A stretch of DNA of 64,000 bases, taken from Microstegium vimineum (lineage: Eukaryota > Streptophyta > Magnoliopsida > Poales > Poaceae). Location: positions 14,978,326 through 15,042,325 of the forward strand of contig CM039123.1 of assembly GCA_022036555.1 (NCBI GenBank), given 5' to 3'. Below, in pieces: positions 33,519-45,090 of the stretch. The translations under genes and the position numbers were made by a program. Positions within the stretch are counted from its first letter, which is position 1. The number at the start of each line of letters is the position of its first letter. The notes below the pieces were generated by a model, which had not been told where the DNA came from, did no database searches, and saw only the letters and a program-made list of their open reading frames with translations.

Positions 33519-33862
33519 GGGCCTGTTTGTTTCCCACGGCAAAAGTTTTGCCCCTATCACATCGAATCTTCCGTCCCTAGTTTGATCTATTTAAAATATA
33601 CTAATTAAAAAAGTAATTCGTCAGCCGGAGACAACTTCGCGAGACGAATCTTTTAATATAAATTAGTCAATGTTTTGACAATGTTGTGCTACAGTAAACA
33701 TTTGTTAATTATAGATTAACTTAGCTTAAAAGAATCGTCTTGTTAAGGCCCGTATGGGCATGTAATTAGTTTTATAAATAGTTCATTTTTAATACACTAA
33801 ACTAGTGCCGAAAGATTCAATGTGACAAGACAAATAAATTTACCACGGAACCAAACACGCCC
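33519..33862. mobile_element. Tourist-like MITE with TAA duplication
   Basis: Left end GGGCCTGTTTGTTTCC and right end (reverse complement) GGGCGTGTTTGGTTCC, 344 bp, flanked by TAA at 33516-33518 and 33863-33865. The start GGGCC-TGTTTG resembles the right terminus of the adjacent Harbinger element, so its transposase is a candidate mobiliser. The core contains GCGAGACGAATC and TGTGCTACAGTAA, familiar in this MITE type. Confidence 0.8.
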
Positions 33863-34319
33863 TAAAGAAAATGAGGAGTGCCAGTGTGAACAGAATCTTT
33901 GCTGATCTGTTGGAAGCCAAGCAACCCACATCAACATCAGCGTCAGTGCTAATCAAGTGGTGCCCACAAAAGGAAATGCCAACCATACAGCGGTTGGCTT
34001 GAGGACTGATAGATATTCCTAAAATACCCTTCCGTTGCTTAAACAGGCAAGCAATCCACATCGATCGAGTCCACAGCAACATCCAATGGAGGAAACCACA
34101 ACCTTGTTTTTGCCTTTCCTTGAGTTCCTTGAGTTGGGGGCATGTAAGAGCTACGAAATTCAATCAACCAAATGAAGGAAACAACATTTGATAACATACA
34201 AGGTACACTTATTTACATGACAACCAGAGTTTTTTTTTTAGTTTTTCAGTTTTTGCTTAATTGCAATTTCTGCAATGAGCATTGTATTGACGAGCTGACT
34301 GCACTGTTTCCAACTCAAA

Positions 34320-37300
34320 CTAAGGATCAGGATTGCCAAGTATAGCTTCATCCCCGGAGTCATCTTCCTCCTCACTAAGCTCTTCGTCACTGGATTTGTC
34401 TTCCGGAGTGATGCCAGCGTCCTCTGGTTTGGCATACTTTTCACAATATTCTGCAGAAACAAGGGAGAGCAAGTTGGCACCTTAGTGTCAATATGGCACA
34501 AACCTATTCGGCCAATGATGAACAAAGTAGTGCTCGAAGATATGCAATATTAAAATGCAACAGAAAGAAATTTTGCTTTATTGCCTCATTGGTGTTCTGA
34601 AACTGGGTGCATGATGCCATCAAACAAAAGAAACCCTGTGTTGATGGCACCAAACCACCCTATCACTAAAAGTCTCTATCAATCATATACAGATAAAGGT
34701 ATAACGTCAGGAATATAAAAATCAATCACCTACTAATAACCCAATCGGTGTCAGCAGATACATAGTGCAAGTATGAACTAATTCAAGCAAGTGAACAATT
34801 ACAGGTTCAGTACTTATCTTAGCAAGCAGGTGAACTTTATATTGAACAGCAGTTATTATAGCGCTTTGCAACTGGCAGCAACTAATTAAATTTTTCTTCA
34901 AAAAGGTGTCAAGGCACGGTCATGAAAAAAAAAGTAGTAGCCATTTCATCAGGTAGGAAGTATAACCTTGGTTTCAGTTTTAAAATGTCTCCATCGCATC
35001 CAAACAAGCAAACAGAGACTTCATCAACTGGATGGTTAGAGAAGTTATCAGAGTTTGCATTCACATATTCATCTTCCCTAGCCACTCCTTTAAAGATTAA
35101 GGGAAGCTCAATCTTTACTGGGTCATGAACCTAGATATACCAGTATTGTCAATTAAGAAACACACGCATCCCATATCTTGATTTCCACCCATCTTGCGGA
35201 GAACCCACCACCCCACAAATTGTTTGATTTTTTATCTTCACAATCATTATCATGGCATGCCAGGTTAAAGCAGAACGCCAGAACTACTCAATTCCTGCTA
35301 TCTGTAAAAATGTTTTTTTTTCTCTTCAGAAGTTTATAATGCCAAGCCAGTTCAAATCAGAGTCAGGTTAAAGCAGATTCTCTAATTCCAGGCACATGTA
35401 TTGATGTATAAGTACATACAAGTTTAAGGAGGTTTCGTCTGCAACAACGGGCCTAGCATTTTGTGATGCCTCTTACTCACTTTGGTCAAACCACTTCAAT
35501 GCGAGAACAAAGAATTGAGAGGAATGATGGAAATCGGGCACAGCAAGACTTGAGAGCAAAACAATTTGACTAGGATTTAGTAGAAATGTAGAACTGGTAG
35601 AAGAGAAATAATAGGATTGTATAAGTTGTAGATTTGCATTATATTAAGGGACATAATTAGAACGTTTGAAGCTCAGATTCTTCAGATAGTGCAATGCTTG
35701 CCCTCTATGTTCGAGTCAAGTAACTGACTAACTGCTCTTATGTTTTCTCAAACTTAGTAATTGGTAGTATCTTGTTTTAATACTATAACTAAGCAATGTT
35801 AGATTTTGGAGACCTTGGTAGATAATTAGGTCAGGTACAAGTGCAGCTACTAGTCAATGATTGTTTTGTAGTGTAACTTGAACATGATAGGTTGAAGAGA
35901 ACTCGGTTTGCTGTTAACTAATTTGAGAAAGCTAAGTTATGGGAAAAAAGATCAGAACTTTTCTCAATGATTTGGTGCACGAGCCTGGTTGAAGGAGAAC
36001 ATTATAGTGTGGTAGGCGACAGATGTGGTGGAAACCACCTAACTAGGTGGAAACATGGAAACCAATTCAAAAAATGTATTTTATTTCGGTCGTTCAAAAG
36101 ATTTTGAAACTTGGCACATCCATAGTGCATACAAATATGTACTCACATGCTAAAGTATCTCACGGTTGCAATGCATATTATGACAGAAAAGAATGAATAT
36201 GTAGTTGAACATTATGGACAGGCAGACTAGAGGTATGTTTCAAAAAAAACAATATCTTAGAACTATAGACTATGTACTGAAAACAATCAGAAGATTTTAA
36301 TGGACCATGGTACCTTTCACTTTCTGTTCATAAGCAGGACGATCACGCATCATCAGTGCTGCAGCCTCCCCGTTTAATGGATCAGAAGGATTCGGATACA
36401 GTAAAAGCTGCGGAAGGAATACTTCAAAAACATTTACTAGATCTGCAAAAAAAAAAAGGAATGTGGAAAAGATCGAGCTCAGATTATACATTCCATAAGA
36501 GAAGTAAATGCTCTTAGCAACAATGAAAGGGAAGCCACAATCTCTCACCAAACATTGGGCTCCATGTCTGGTTGATGACATCCAAACAGACAGAGCCAGA
36601 CCTGCATTTTGCAGCCAAACCAAAGAAGGTAAAGAAATGTTAGTTCCATGAGCTTCAATTAAAATTAAAATAACAAAAGCAGTTCAAGACCATAAAGCTC
36701 ACATCTCATCGACATTAGGGTGATAAATTTTGTTGATGAAGCCGATGGACGGGGATTTGTAAGGATATGCATCAGGAAGTTCTACCCTAACCTTCCAAAC
36801 ACCGCCTTGGTAGATACCTACCAAATTGAGTACGAATTCATTAGGAAAAATCCTGTGATAAACTATGACTGAACAAAAGGATGCTTCAGGTCACAACTGA
36901 GCAACCAATCCAGGATGAAACTAAACAGACAAGAATATCTGAACACGATCAACAGGTAAGACTGGCAGTTTTCCTATAACTCAACTTCCCCCACAACATC
37001 TAGATCAGAAACAAATAGCGTGGATCATCAGCCCGGGAGGCAGAGAGAGAGAGGGGAGAAACCGGGATTCGGCGCGAGGGTTATTACTTTCGGTCGGCCC
37101 CTTAAATTCGACGAAGAATTCCTGCATCCCGTCGTTCACCATCTCCACCTTGTAGTCGCTCATCATCCTGCGACGCCAAGAAACCAAGAAAGCCGGCAAG
37201 AATGGCCAAATCAAAAAAAGAAGCAGAACATGTCAGGGGAAAATTGGAAGACAGACCGAGGGGTCCAGGATCCTCACAGCTTCATGAGGTCCATCTCGCG

Positions 37301-37321
37301 GCGCTTGCTCGGGGACGACAT
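34320..37321 (-). CDS. ubiquitin-conjugating enzyme E2, UBE2H / plant UBC4-6 type
   Basis: Six exons on the minus strand: 37321-37278, 37167-37088, 36817-36703, 36601-36549, 36442-36314 and 34450-34320. All introns are GT-AG and the coding total is exactly 552 nt (183 aa). The protein starts MSSPSKRREMDLMKL and has the UBC fold with YHPN (HPN motif), the active-site Cys in SGSVCLDVINQTW (exon 4), and LYPNPSDPLNGEAA. The acidic tail is typical of the UBE2H group (DEELSEEEDD). It would accept ubiquitin from E1 and pass it to substrates with an E3 in cytosol or nucleus. The last intron is long (1.86 kb). No defects are visible; it is probably an expressed host gene. Confidence 0.93.
34451..36313 (-). 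other. long last intron of the E2 gene
   Basis: An AT-rich 1,863-nt intron with GT-AG borders between exons 5 and 6. I see no coding remnant or clear transposon inside it. Confidence 0.7.
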
Positions 37322-37860
37322 CTTGGAACAGCAGCAGCAGCAACAGGGCCCTCCTCTCCTCTCCTCTCCTCTCCTCTCCGCTCCTCGCCTTTGGGGATAA
37401 GAGGGAGAAAGGGATTGCGCAGCCTGTGTAGCCTTTGACGGTGCGTCCGCGTCGTCGTACGTCCTTCCCCCTGCACGAGATTTATTTTATTGCAGCCGCC
37501 GAGCCGAGCTGAGACGAGATGGGAGAGCGAGAGGGGTTGCGGAAGGCGAGAGAGCGTGTGAGACAAGCACAGGGGAGGGGACGAGGAGGAGGAAAGGAAC
37601 AAAGCGAGCGAACGAAGCAAAAGAGAAATGAGGATTAGGGAGGCATTCAATCACGCAAGACGCTGCTACCGGCAGACGCAGAGAGCACGGCGGCTAATCT
37701 CGGTCGCCTCCCTAAACACGCGTCCCTCCCCCGTGATCCAATCGCGTCCTTTTTTACCTATATCTAATTAGTAATAATAATTTTCGCTCTGGGAGGAGGG
37801 GATTGTGCTGCGTGAGGATCAGGCGAACTGGAAGTGACGGGTGGTGGGTAGTTTGTTAAT
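37322..37860 (-). promoter_or_regulatory. 5' leader and promoter region of the E2 gene
   Basis: Immediately upstream of the start codon (minus strand) is a CAG/CTG-type run and a purine repeat (TCCTC units on the plus strand, 37351-37380), then GC-rich sequence with pyrimidine/purine tracts up to about 37650. Long 5'UTRs with GA-rich repeats are usual for plant housekeeping genes. No unambiguous TATA box is seen; transcription start is unknown. 37861-38578 shows nothing recognisable. Confidence 0.45.
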
Positions 37861-38578
37861 GGAGAGGCCGCGAGATCTGGCGCCGGTTAATTTGCGTCTC
37901 TTCTCCGTCTCTTTGAGAGTGAAGTACTCCTACAGTACTACTGTGGGGGTTGGACTGGGCCGGACAAAACCGCCGCCTGCTTTGCTTTGGCGGCAGTGGT
38001 GGTGTGCTCTGCTGGCAGCTTTTCCCGGCTGCCGACGCGGGCCACCAACGGAGGACACCTTTCACGGAGGCCCTTGGTATACTCGTTGCGAGGAGCACGT
38101 TGCACGTGCATTTCCGTGGATAATGTGCCGTATACTCCTACACTCCTACTTGGAACGCAGACATTTTGTTTTACATACAAAACAATGTGGAGAGGACGAA
38201 AAATATTCATCTTCCAAGCAGGATGTCAAAGCAAAATGCAAATTGTAATGATTCTTTTGAGTAGATTCCATCCAATAATGAAAAAAAATCGATCCACGTA
38301 GAGTAGACAGTTCCGGATTTTCAGTGATTTTTTTTTCATATAGATCGACAAAGCTCATGAACCCTTATTTGAGCCCCGTCTCACAGATTTCATGGGCTCT
38401 TGGGCTACTAAGACACTAACGGTCCGGTTATGTAATATTTTCTTATGAAGTATATAATACCATTGATACAAGATAATTGTAACATATATTTAATTCTTAG
38501 AAAAATAATAGTACATCAAAAAAGATAAAGGAACATCAAAATAACTATGATAGTTACTTCAAATAAAAATATAGTGCT

Positions 38579-39470
38579 TCAATGCTTTTTGAAAAACCAT
38601 CTTTGTGCATTTTTTGATGTAAAATCTTCAATAATACTTTCAAGATCAATTGTATCCAAAATATCCTTCTCAATACTGCACATGGCCAAGCCATTTAATC
38701 TTTCTTGTAGCATAGTTGACCTCAAACAATTTTTCAATAGCTTCAATTTGGAGAAGCTTCTTTCAGCTGATGCTACTGTCACTGGAATTGTTAACATAAT
38801 CCGGTATGCAATAGAGGCATTTGGATAGCAATATGTAACATTAACAAAGTTAAGAATCTCAGATGCTGACATCACCTCATCTGGCAAAGTTACTTGCAAC
38901 ACTTTCAATTCAAAGAACAAATCATCTAACTCAACATCAAACCTGTTGTCATGAGAAAATTTATTCACAAATATTGTGCAACAGTCTCGTAGATCACTAT
39001 GATCCAAGGACTTTAGATTTTCTGAATTGAATAAGAAACTAAATATTTTCTCAAATTCCTTTAGCTGATCAAATCGACTAGTCAAAGAAACAATTGCATA
39101 ATCAACAATAACTAGCAAGTACTCATCATTAAAGTCTTGTATAGATGAACGTTGTAATTCTTCACTTTCATCATCTTGTTCATCAAAATGCCTCTTCCTT
39201 TTACCTTTACGTTTTGTAGGAAATGTTGGCTCTACGTCCAACAAACTAGATGCAATAGATGTCGCTGTCTCAATACTTACACTTAAGTCTGTGTCTATGT
39301 ACTTCTTAAAATATGATATGACCCTTCTATCTGTTTCAAAGTACTATCAAGCACACAATTGGAGACTGCAACTTTTTGCTCACCATATTGATACCAGTTA
39401 AAATATCTTCTCAAATAACCATACCAACTAAAAATTCAAAATTTTCAATGTTTTTTTGCCAATGATCCAG
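38579..39470 (-). pseudogene. hAT-family transposase remnant (ZMYM/TTF-type), C-terminal
   Basis: The minus-strand ORF 39244-38579 (221 codons) carries a charged linker (KRKGKRKRHFDEQ), then the hAT dimerisation region: YPNASIAYRIMLTIPVTVAS, AERSFSKLKLLKN and RLNGLAMCSIEKDIL. Upstream, 39470-39245 continues the same protein family in other frames (NFEFLVGMVI, INMVSKKLQS) with a stop and frame change near 39320. This is the C-terminal third of the TTF-type zinc-finger/hAT-dimerisation proteins of plant hAT transposons. The N-terminal part and TIRs are not found, so it is a decayed fragment. Confidence 0.8.
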
Positions 39471-39870
39471 CTTCACTCACCGATTTTGCACAGCAGTCCG
39501 GCACCGGGAGACCGGCAGTCCGCCGCCGCGCCGCGACCAGGACGCACGACGCAGCCACCGAGCACGTAGCCACCACGATCAGGATCAGCCGACCAGGACG
39601 CAGCCAGCCAGCGATCACCGATCAGGAGTCAAGTCAGGACGCAGCCTCCGTGATCGCCGACGCCGATCCAAAGCGAAGACGAAGAGTCGAAGACCGAAGA
39701 GGAAGAGTCGCGACTCGCAAGTTCACGACTCTGCCTGACGCTTCACGCTAGGCCGTCGGTTGCGTTGCGTACTTGCGTGTATTAGTGTATATACGTATAC
39801 ATTACTATCCGGTTGCTGGGCCCCAACGCGATGGGCCCATGGGCATCGCACGGCCTGCCCCATAAGACGG
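39471..39870. other. GC-rich patch next to the hAT remnant
   Basis: About 300 bases with repeated words (CAGTCCGGCACCGG, GACCAGGACGCA three times, GATCACCGATCAG). It has no credible ORF. It may be the 5' leader of the hAT gene after internal deletion, since it lies upstream of it on the minus strand. 39871-40120 is AT-rich and anonymous. Confidence 0.35.
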
Positions 39871-40139
39871 ACCTGCTTATCTCATTCTTACATTCCATGA
39901 GAGATAGTCACAAACTTTTTTTTTAAAAAAAGAAATATATTAATATCAAAAACTTCTGCATCGATCAATGCATATAATTGTTTCTTATTACAAACTAGAT
40001 TAAAACAAATCAAGAAATCTTCACAAATTTATGTTTTAGATATGGGTAGACAAGACAGCTCCGTGAGAACTGGCCACAGACTTGTGTTTTCGATATGGGA
40101 TAGATGAGGGAGTTTTCCTCCCTCCCGTCATTCTAACTA

Positions 40140-40495
40140 AAAGGTACGGCACCATGTTTAGTTGTTGGGGGTTAAACCTTAGTCTTCATCACATCGAATG
40201 TTTGATACTAATTTAGAGTATTAAATATATATTATTTACAAAATTAATTATGTAGATTCAGATTAATTTGTGAGATAAATCTATAAAACCTAATTAGTCC
40301 ATAATTTGATAATATGATGCTAAAATAAACAAGTGCTAATGATGATTAATTAAGTTTAAAAAAATTATCTCATGAATTAGCCACGACTTCTGCATTAGTT
40401 TTTAAATTATTCATGTTTAGTCCTCCTAATTAGTATACGAATATTTAATGTGATACAAACTAAACTTTAGCATCTGAATCTAAATACCCCTGAGT
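40140..40495. mobile_element. MITE-like AT-rich element
   Basis: Contains the typical grass MITE phrases ATGTTTAGTTGTTGGGGGTT, CATCACATCGAATGTTTG and CCTAATTAGTCCATAATTTG, ending in ATCTAAATACCCC. The ends are not a clean inverted repeat and the duplication is not seen, so the borders are approximate. Confidence 0.5.
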
Positions 40496-40671
40496 CCCTC
40501 AGGACTCGAACTCAGACCATCCCCAAGGAGAGGTACTAAGCCTGCACTGGCCAATTGATCAGCTAACCATTCCCTACCTATTGCTTCAAATAATGATACC
40601 AGATGGTTCTATTAAACATCAATGTTTGTCATAGAAACCATTTCAGAAAAGTGACAAAACCTTAAAAACTA

Positions 40672-40765
40672 CTCCCTCATGCTATAAATTATAGGTTGCT
40701 TTAGTTGTTTTAGATACATAGAAAGATATGTATCTATAGTGTATATATAATATTGTTAACATTGT
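40672..40765. mobile_element. Stowaway fragment, truncated
   Basis: ACTCCCTCATGCTATAAATTATAGG followed by TTTTAGATACATAG and the near-inverted TATGTATCTATAG is the left half of a common Stowaway family. The right terminus is absent, apparently lost where the gypsy LTR begins. Confidence 0.5.
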
Positions 40766-40799
40766 ATTTTGGTACGTCCAAATACATACAGGTAGGTCC

Positions 40800-42369
40800 T
40801 GCTAACAGACTCAAATGGCGATTAATCCAGGACACCCGGATGATCGGCTAAGATAACCAACCAGAGAAAGATTACGAAAGGAAAGGTCGTGAGTCGGTTA
40901 CAATAGAGTATGCATATCGGGCTTTATTGAAAGGGAAGATTGAAGCATAAGTTATCTTTTATTTCCTTATTTTTTGGACTTATGTTATGGTCGGTTAGGA
41001 CTTATGTTATGGTCTATAAATAGCATGGCCTATGGTATTGTAAAGGACATCCAACAAATCAAACACAATCCCTTAGGCTCCGGCCAAACCTTAGGAGTAG
41101 GAGCAGAGTAGATCTCAGTGAAACCTTCGATGAACAGGGCTGCATCGACTAGATCGATCTCCGGTTTGCTTGTAAGTCTAGCCACGGTTCATGTCTCGTT
41201 TGTACGGCTGTATTGTTTAAACTCGTGCAACCTCGATTTGTGCTAGTTAACGGTTTGAAACTTTGTTCATGGGCTGCATTGCTTCAATCTCACATGAGTA
41301 ATTGTTCAAACTAGTTATTGGCTCTATTAGATTGACAATCTAATAGTTTCATTAAGTTATTGATATTGTTTGTTTAATCTGTTCATTTATTATAACAATA
41401 TCATGCTCAATCGCAATCAACAAATTAGATTAGACTACAATTCCATCTAGATCTATCGTTTTGTGTACCTTTATGCGTATACATGTCGAAACAATATATC
41501 TAAGATCTTATCAGCTAATCTGTTGATCGCGATTGTCACGTGTTGTGCGTTTGAGATATTTGACTAGCTATGGATTGATCTAGGAATAACTAGATTTGGT
41601 TTGATATACTTGTTACCGGTTGTATCTCCAGGACCACACTGTCAAGTATGTTAGGCTACGTCTATTTAGTCTTAGATCTAATTAGGCAGATAGATCTTAT
41701 TTGTACCTCATGGACCTTGTATCGGCTAAATAGTTGATCTGGTTATACTTTATTTATACGATACATGAGTAGTTGTCGATCTAAACATCAGGTTCTTTGG
41801 GCATACTGAAGGTAACTTGGTTTGCTTATTATCATGGTTGCATGAGAACACCCCCACTATTAGTAAATGAGCTATATTATTGGGTTAATTGTCATCATGA
41901 CCGTATGGGAACATACTTACACACCTCTGTTGATGATTAGTCTTTATTTGGTATGTTTAATGGATCTGATGGCTTGGATTAGCATATATTGCATGCATCG
42001 CATCCTTACCAATAAATACATTGATGAGATCGGCTAATTATGCTTTACTGGTTATATATCATGATAGTTGTTTGAATCTTATTATCGTGCTTTACACTGC
42101 TGGAGTTGATTCTCTAGTCAATTTTCTTTGACCATCGGCTATCTGAGAGCCATACATCAAGGAACTATTTGGCAACAACCAGGAGGTTCCATAATTTGAC
42201 AATTTGCCTCCTTGTCCATTATAGGTCAAATTGACTGGCATGCCTCGAGATCGAATCAACCGATGTGGCCTTGTCATCTGAGGTTTAGGAGATCAGGATT
42301 CTGCTTCCACAACGTTCTCTACAAAGCCTCACGCAGTGTTGGCGCTAGGACCCATTTTTAGTGTCAACA
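40800..42369 (+). repeat. 5' LTR of Tat/Retand-like gypsy element E
   Basis: Ends GTGTCAACA at 42369, four bases before a primer site. A TATA box CTATAAATAG lies at about 41020, preceded by a tandem duplication of GGACTTATGTTATGGTC. The start near 40800 (TGCTAACAG) is less certain. Its last 130 bases resemble the 3' end of the solo LTR at 8583-9707. Confidence 0.75.
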
Positions 42370-42373
42370 TATT

Positions 42374-42395
42374 TTGGCACGCCTAGTGGGACCAC
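42374..42395 (+). other. primer binding site of gypsy element E
   Basis: TTGGCACGCCTAGTGGGACC follows the LTR end, a recognised primer-site style of plant gypsy elements of this type. The gag leader and ATG (42408-42410) follow. Confidence 0.75.
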
Positions 42396-42407
42396 AATCA
42401 TCAACTA

Positions 42408-42468
42408 TGGACAAGTTTGGCAAAGCCAAAGTTTCAATCCCAACTAAAGCTGGAGGATCAAGAGTGTT
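42408..42468 (+). pseudogene. gypsy element E gag, N-terminal piece
   Basis: ATG 42408 opens a short frame (MDKFGKAKVSIPT...) that is cut at 42468 by the Athila-type insertion. The frame resumes at 59285 beyond it: when one copy of the duplication (GTGTT/ATGTT) is removed, the reading frame joins without a shift. Confidence 0.7.
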
Positions 42469-43370
42469 TGTTGACGGTTGTTAATGTCAACATTTAAACA
42501 TGATAAATGGATCAACTCTATGGAAAATATAGAAGTATAGGTCTTTATCTGACAAACTTCCACGAGTTTTGGTATTCTACTATTTCCAGTGACTATTTTA
42601 GAAAAGGGCTATAAGGGAATCAAATCAGAATAAATATCGGAACAAATCCGCGACAAGATATTTACCAAAACACTCAAGAAGGATCCAGAAGACACCGGAG
42701 CAAAGTGGGCAGCGAGTCAACGCTAGGTGGGGCCGGTCGGCCCAACCCCTGGCTGGTCGGCCACCATGTGGGCCCACCTTCCACCGCCTTCTAGAGTACT
42801 CCTCCACCGCCTTTGAGGAGTCATCTCTGCCCTACATTAAGTCAGTTTGATCCAACGAACGTCGTGCACCCCACCAGGCTATAAATAGAGGGCAGATCCC
42901 ACCCCCCAGGGCAACTGGAGTTCCGTTCAGTCTAAGTCATTTTAGATCAAATCATCTAGAGCCACAAACCCTAGTTCATCTAGAGCCTCTCTAGTTCATA
43001 GCATAGCTTAGTTAGATCAAAAGTAGAGGAAGTCAAGATACGTCAATTGATTTTGGACTCCCAACATTGTCAAGGGATTGGAGTCTGGTACAGTTCTAAT
43101 TCTCTTCTCTCTTACTGTATTATCTACAGTTGTATGATATTTACGGGCAACGCTATTCTTCATTATTATGTTCTTGTTTACTTTGTTCATTGCTTACGTT
43201 AATATGTCTAGTATAGTTAGTTTGCTATTTAGTTCATGCACATGTTCGTATAGCGCTCGTCTACTTGATCGTGTGGCGAGTGGTAGGCAGTACATAGGCG
43301 TGGTGCTTAGATACATTGCTTATCTACGGATGCCCCCATCTGTGCCGGGTCATGGGGGTAGATCGTGGAC
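42469..43370 (+). repeat. truncated 5' LTR of the Athila-type element
   Basis: Collinear with the first 900 bases of the LTR at 57768, with a TATA box CTATAAATAGAGGG at about 42880. It stops at about 43370, where an inverted LTR of the same family begins. A short direct duplication (ACGTCATCAC-AAGAACC, 43371 and 43399) marks the joint. Confidence 0.8.
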
Positions 43371-45090
43371 GTCATCACTAAGAACCTCTCCATTTCTAAC
43401 GTCATCACCAAGAACCGAGGTTCCTAGCAATGGCGCCAAAAATGTATGGTATGTAATTAACTTGTCTTTAGCAACTAGCCACTATCTTTTACCTTATACT
43501 CCTAAGCATGGAGCTAGGTTGTCATCCCCAATTATAGAGCTAGGAATAATTAATGGTACTTATGAAATATTCTATTTTATGTGTGATTAGGTAGAAATAA
43601 ATAATGATGGATATGAAATTATAAAGAACAAATGATTCTGTAAGCGGACAAATTAATACACCAATGTAGCATTTTACCTAGAGTATTACCAGGTTGTCAA
43701 TTTATATTTATACCACTGGGAAGATCTAGTTAAGTTGATAATCTATAGTATTGATAACATGCATATGAAATGAATGAAGTGATTTAACCAACCAAGAACT
43801 TTACTCATAACAGGGGTAAGTCACATGATATATATATATATATATGATAAGCGTAATTGATCAGTCATCATAATAATAAAGATAAAGTTCTTAGAGCACT
43901 CTAGTCACTACACAAGCGTCGTCTAATACAAATAATAAAGAAATAACTCCTAAGTATTCTAGCTACCGTCAAAGTTATGTTATTTAGTGCAGGTACATCT
44001 AGCAATCATTGTTAAGTAATACTACCAATGTTCCCAACCACAATGGGGTCATGAACAAGATGAGTTGAGTTCAGAAACCTCAGATATACGAATATATCCT
44101 CAACCTGACAATCCCTCCCTACCAAACCACTGCATGGGGGGAGGCCTACAAAGGACTCAATGGACCCGTCACATCCATGATCTACCCCACGACCCAACAC
44201 AGATGGGGGCATCCGCAGATAAGCAATGTATTTAAGCACCACGCCTATGTACTGCCTACCACTCGCCATACGATCGAGTAGATGAGCGCTATACGAACAT
44301 GTGCATGAACTCAATAGCAAACTAACTATACTAGACATATTAACGTAAGCAATGAACAAAGTAAAAAAGAACATAATAATGAAGAATAGTGTTGTCCGTA
44401 AATATCATACAACTGTAGATAATACAATAAGAGAGAAGAGAATTAGAACTGTACCAGACTCCAATCTCTTGACAACGTCGGGAGTCCAAGATCGATTGAC
44501 ATATCTTGACTTCCTCTACTCTTGATCTAACTAAGCTATGCTATGAACTAGAGAGGCTCTATATGAACTAGGGTTTGTGGCTCTGGATGACTAGATCTCA
44601 AATGATTTAGACTGAATGGAACTCTTAATGAACTGAGTTGCCCTGGGGGGATCTGCCCTCTATTTATAGTCCGGTGGGGTGAATGCCAGCCGTTGGATCA
44701 AACTGACTTAGTGTAGGGCCAAGATGACTCCTCAAAGGCGGTGGAGGAACCTTCCAGAAGATGTAAGGAACTGGACCCAGGGGCAGGCTGGCCGACCAGG
44801 GGTGGGGCCAGACGGCCCCACCTGGCGACAGCTTGGGCCCCACCTCTCTCCGGTGTCTTCTGGATCCTTCTTGAGTTAAATGGTAAATATATCTCCACAG
44901 ATTTATTCTGTGATTTATTCTGATTTGATTCCCTTTATTACTCTTTTTCTGGAATAGTCCTTGGAAAATAATAGAATACCAGAACATGGAAATTGTCAGA
45001 TAAAGCCCTATACTTGTATATTTTCCATATGGTTGATCCATTTATCATGTTTATAATTATATGAATTGTTAACGTTAACGACCATCAACA
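43371..45090 (-). repeat. inverted LTR of a second Athila-type copy
   Basis: On the minus strand it starts TGTTGATGGTCG at 45090, preceded by the polypurine tract AAGCTTGGGGGAGCT (45105-45091), so it is the 3' LTR of the inverted copy. The last few bases of the LTR are replaced at the joint. It forms a roughly 900-bp inverted repeat with 42469-43370. Confidence 0.85.

Noticed and set aside
37282..37650. Minus-strand ORF overlapping the start of the E2 gene
   Set aside because: It is low complexity from purine/pyrimidine repeats in the 5' leader; the spliced E2 reading explains the region.
37841..38301. Overlapping plus and minus ORFs of 80-135 codons upstream of the E2 gene
   Set aside because: No family motif, no splice support, and frames open on both strands because of GC content.
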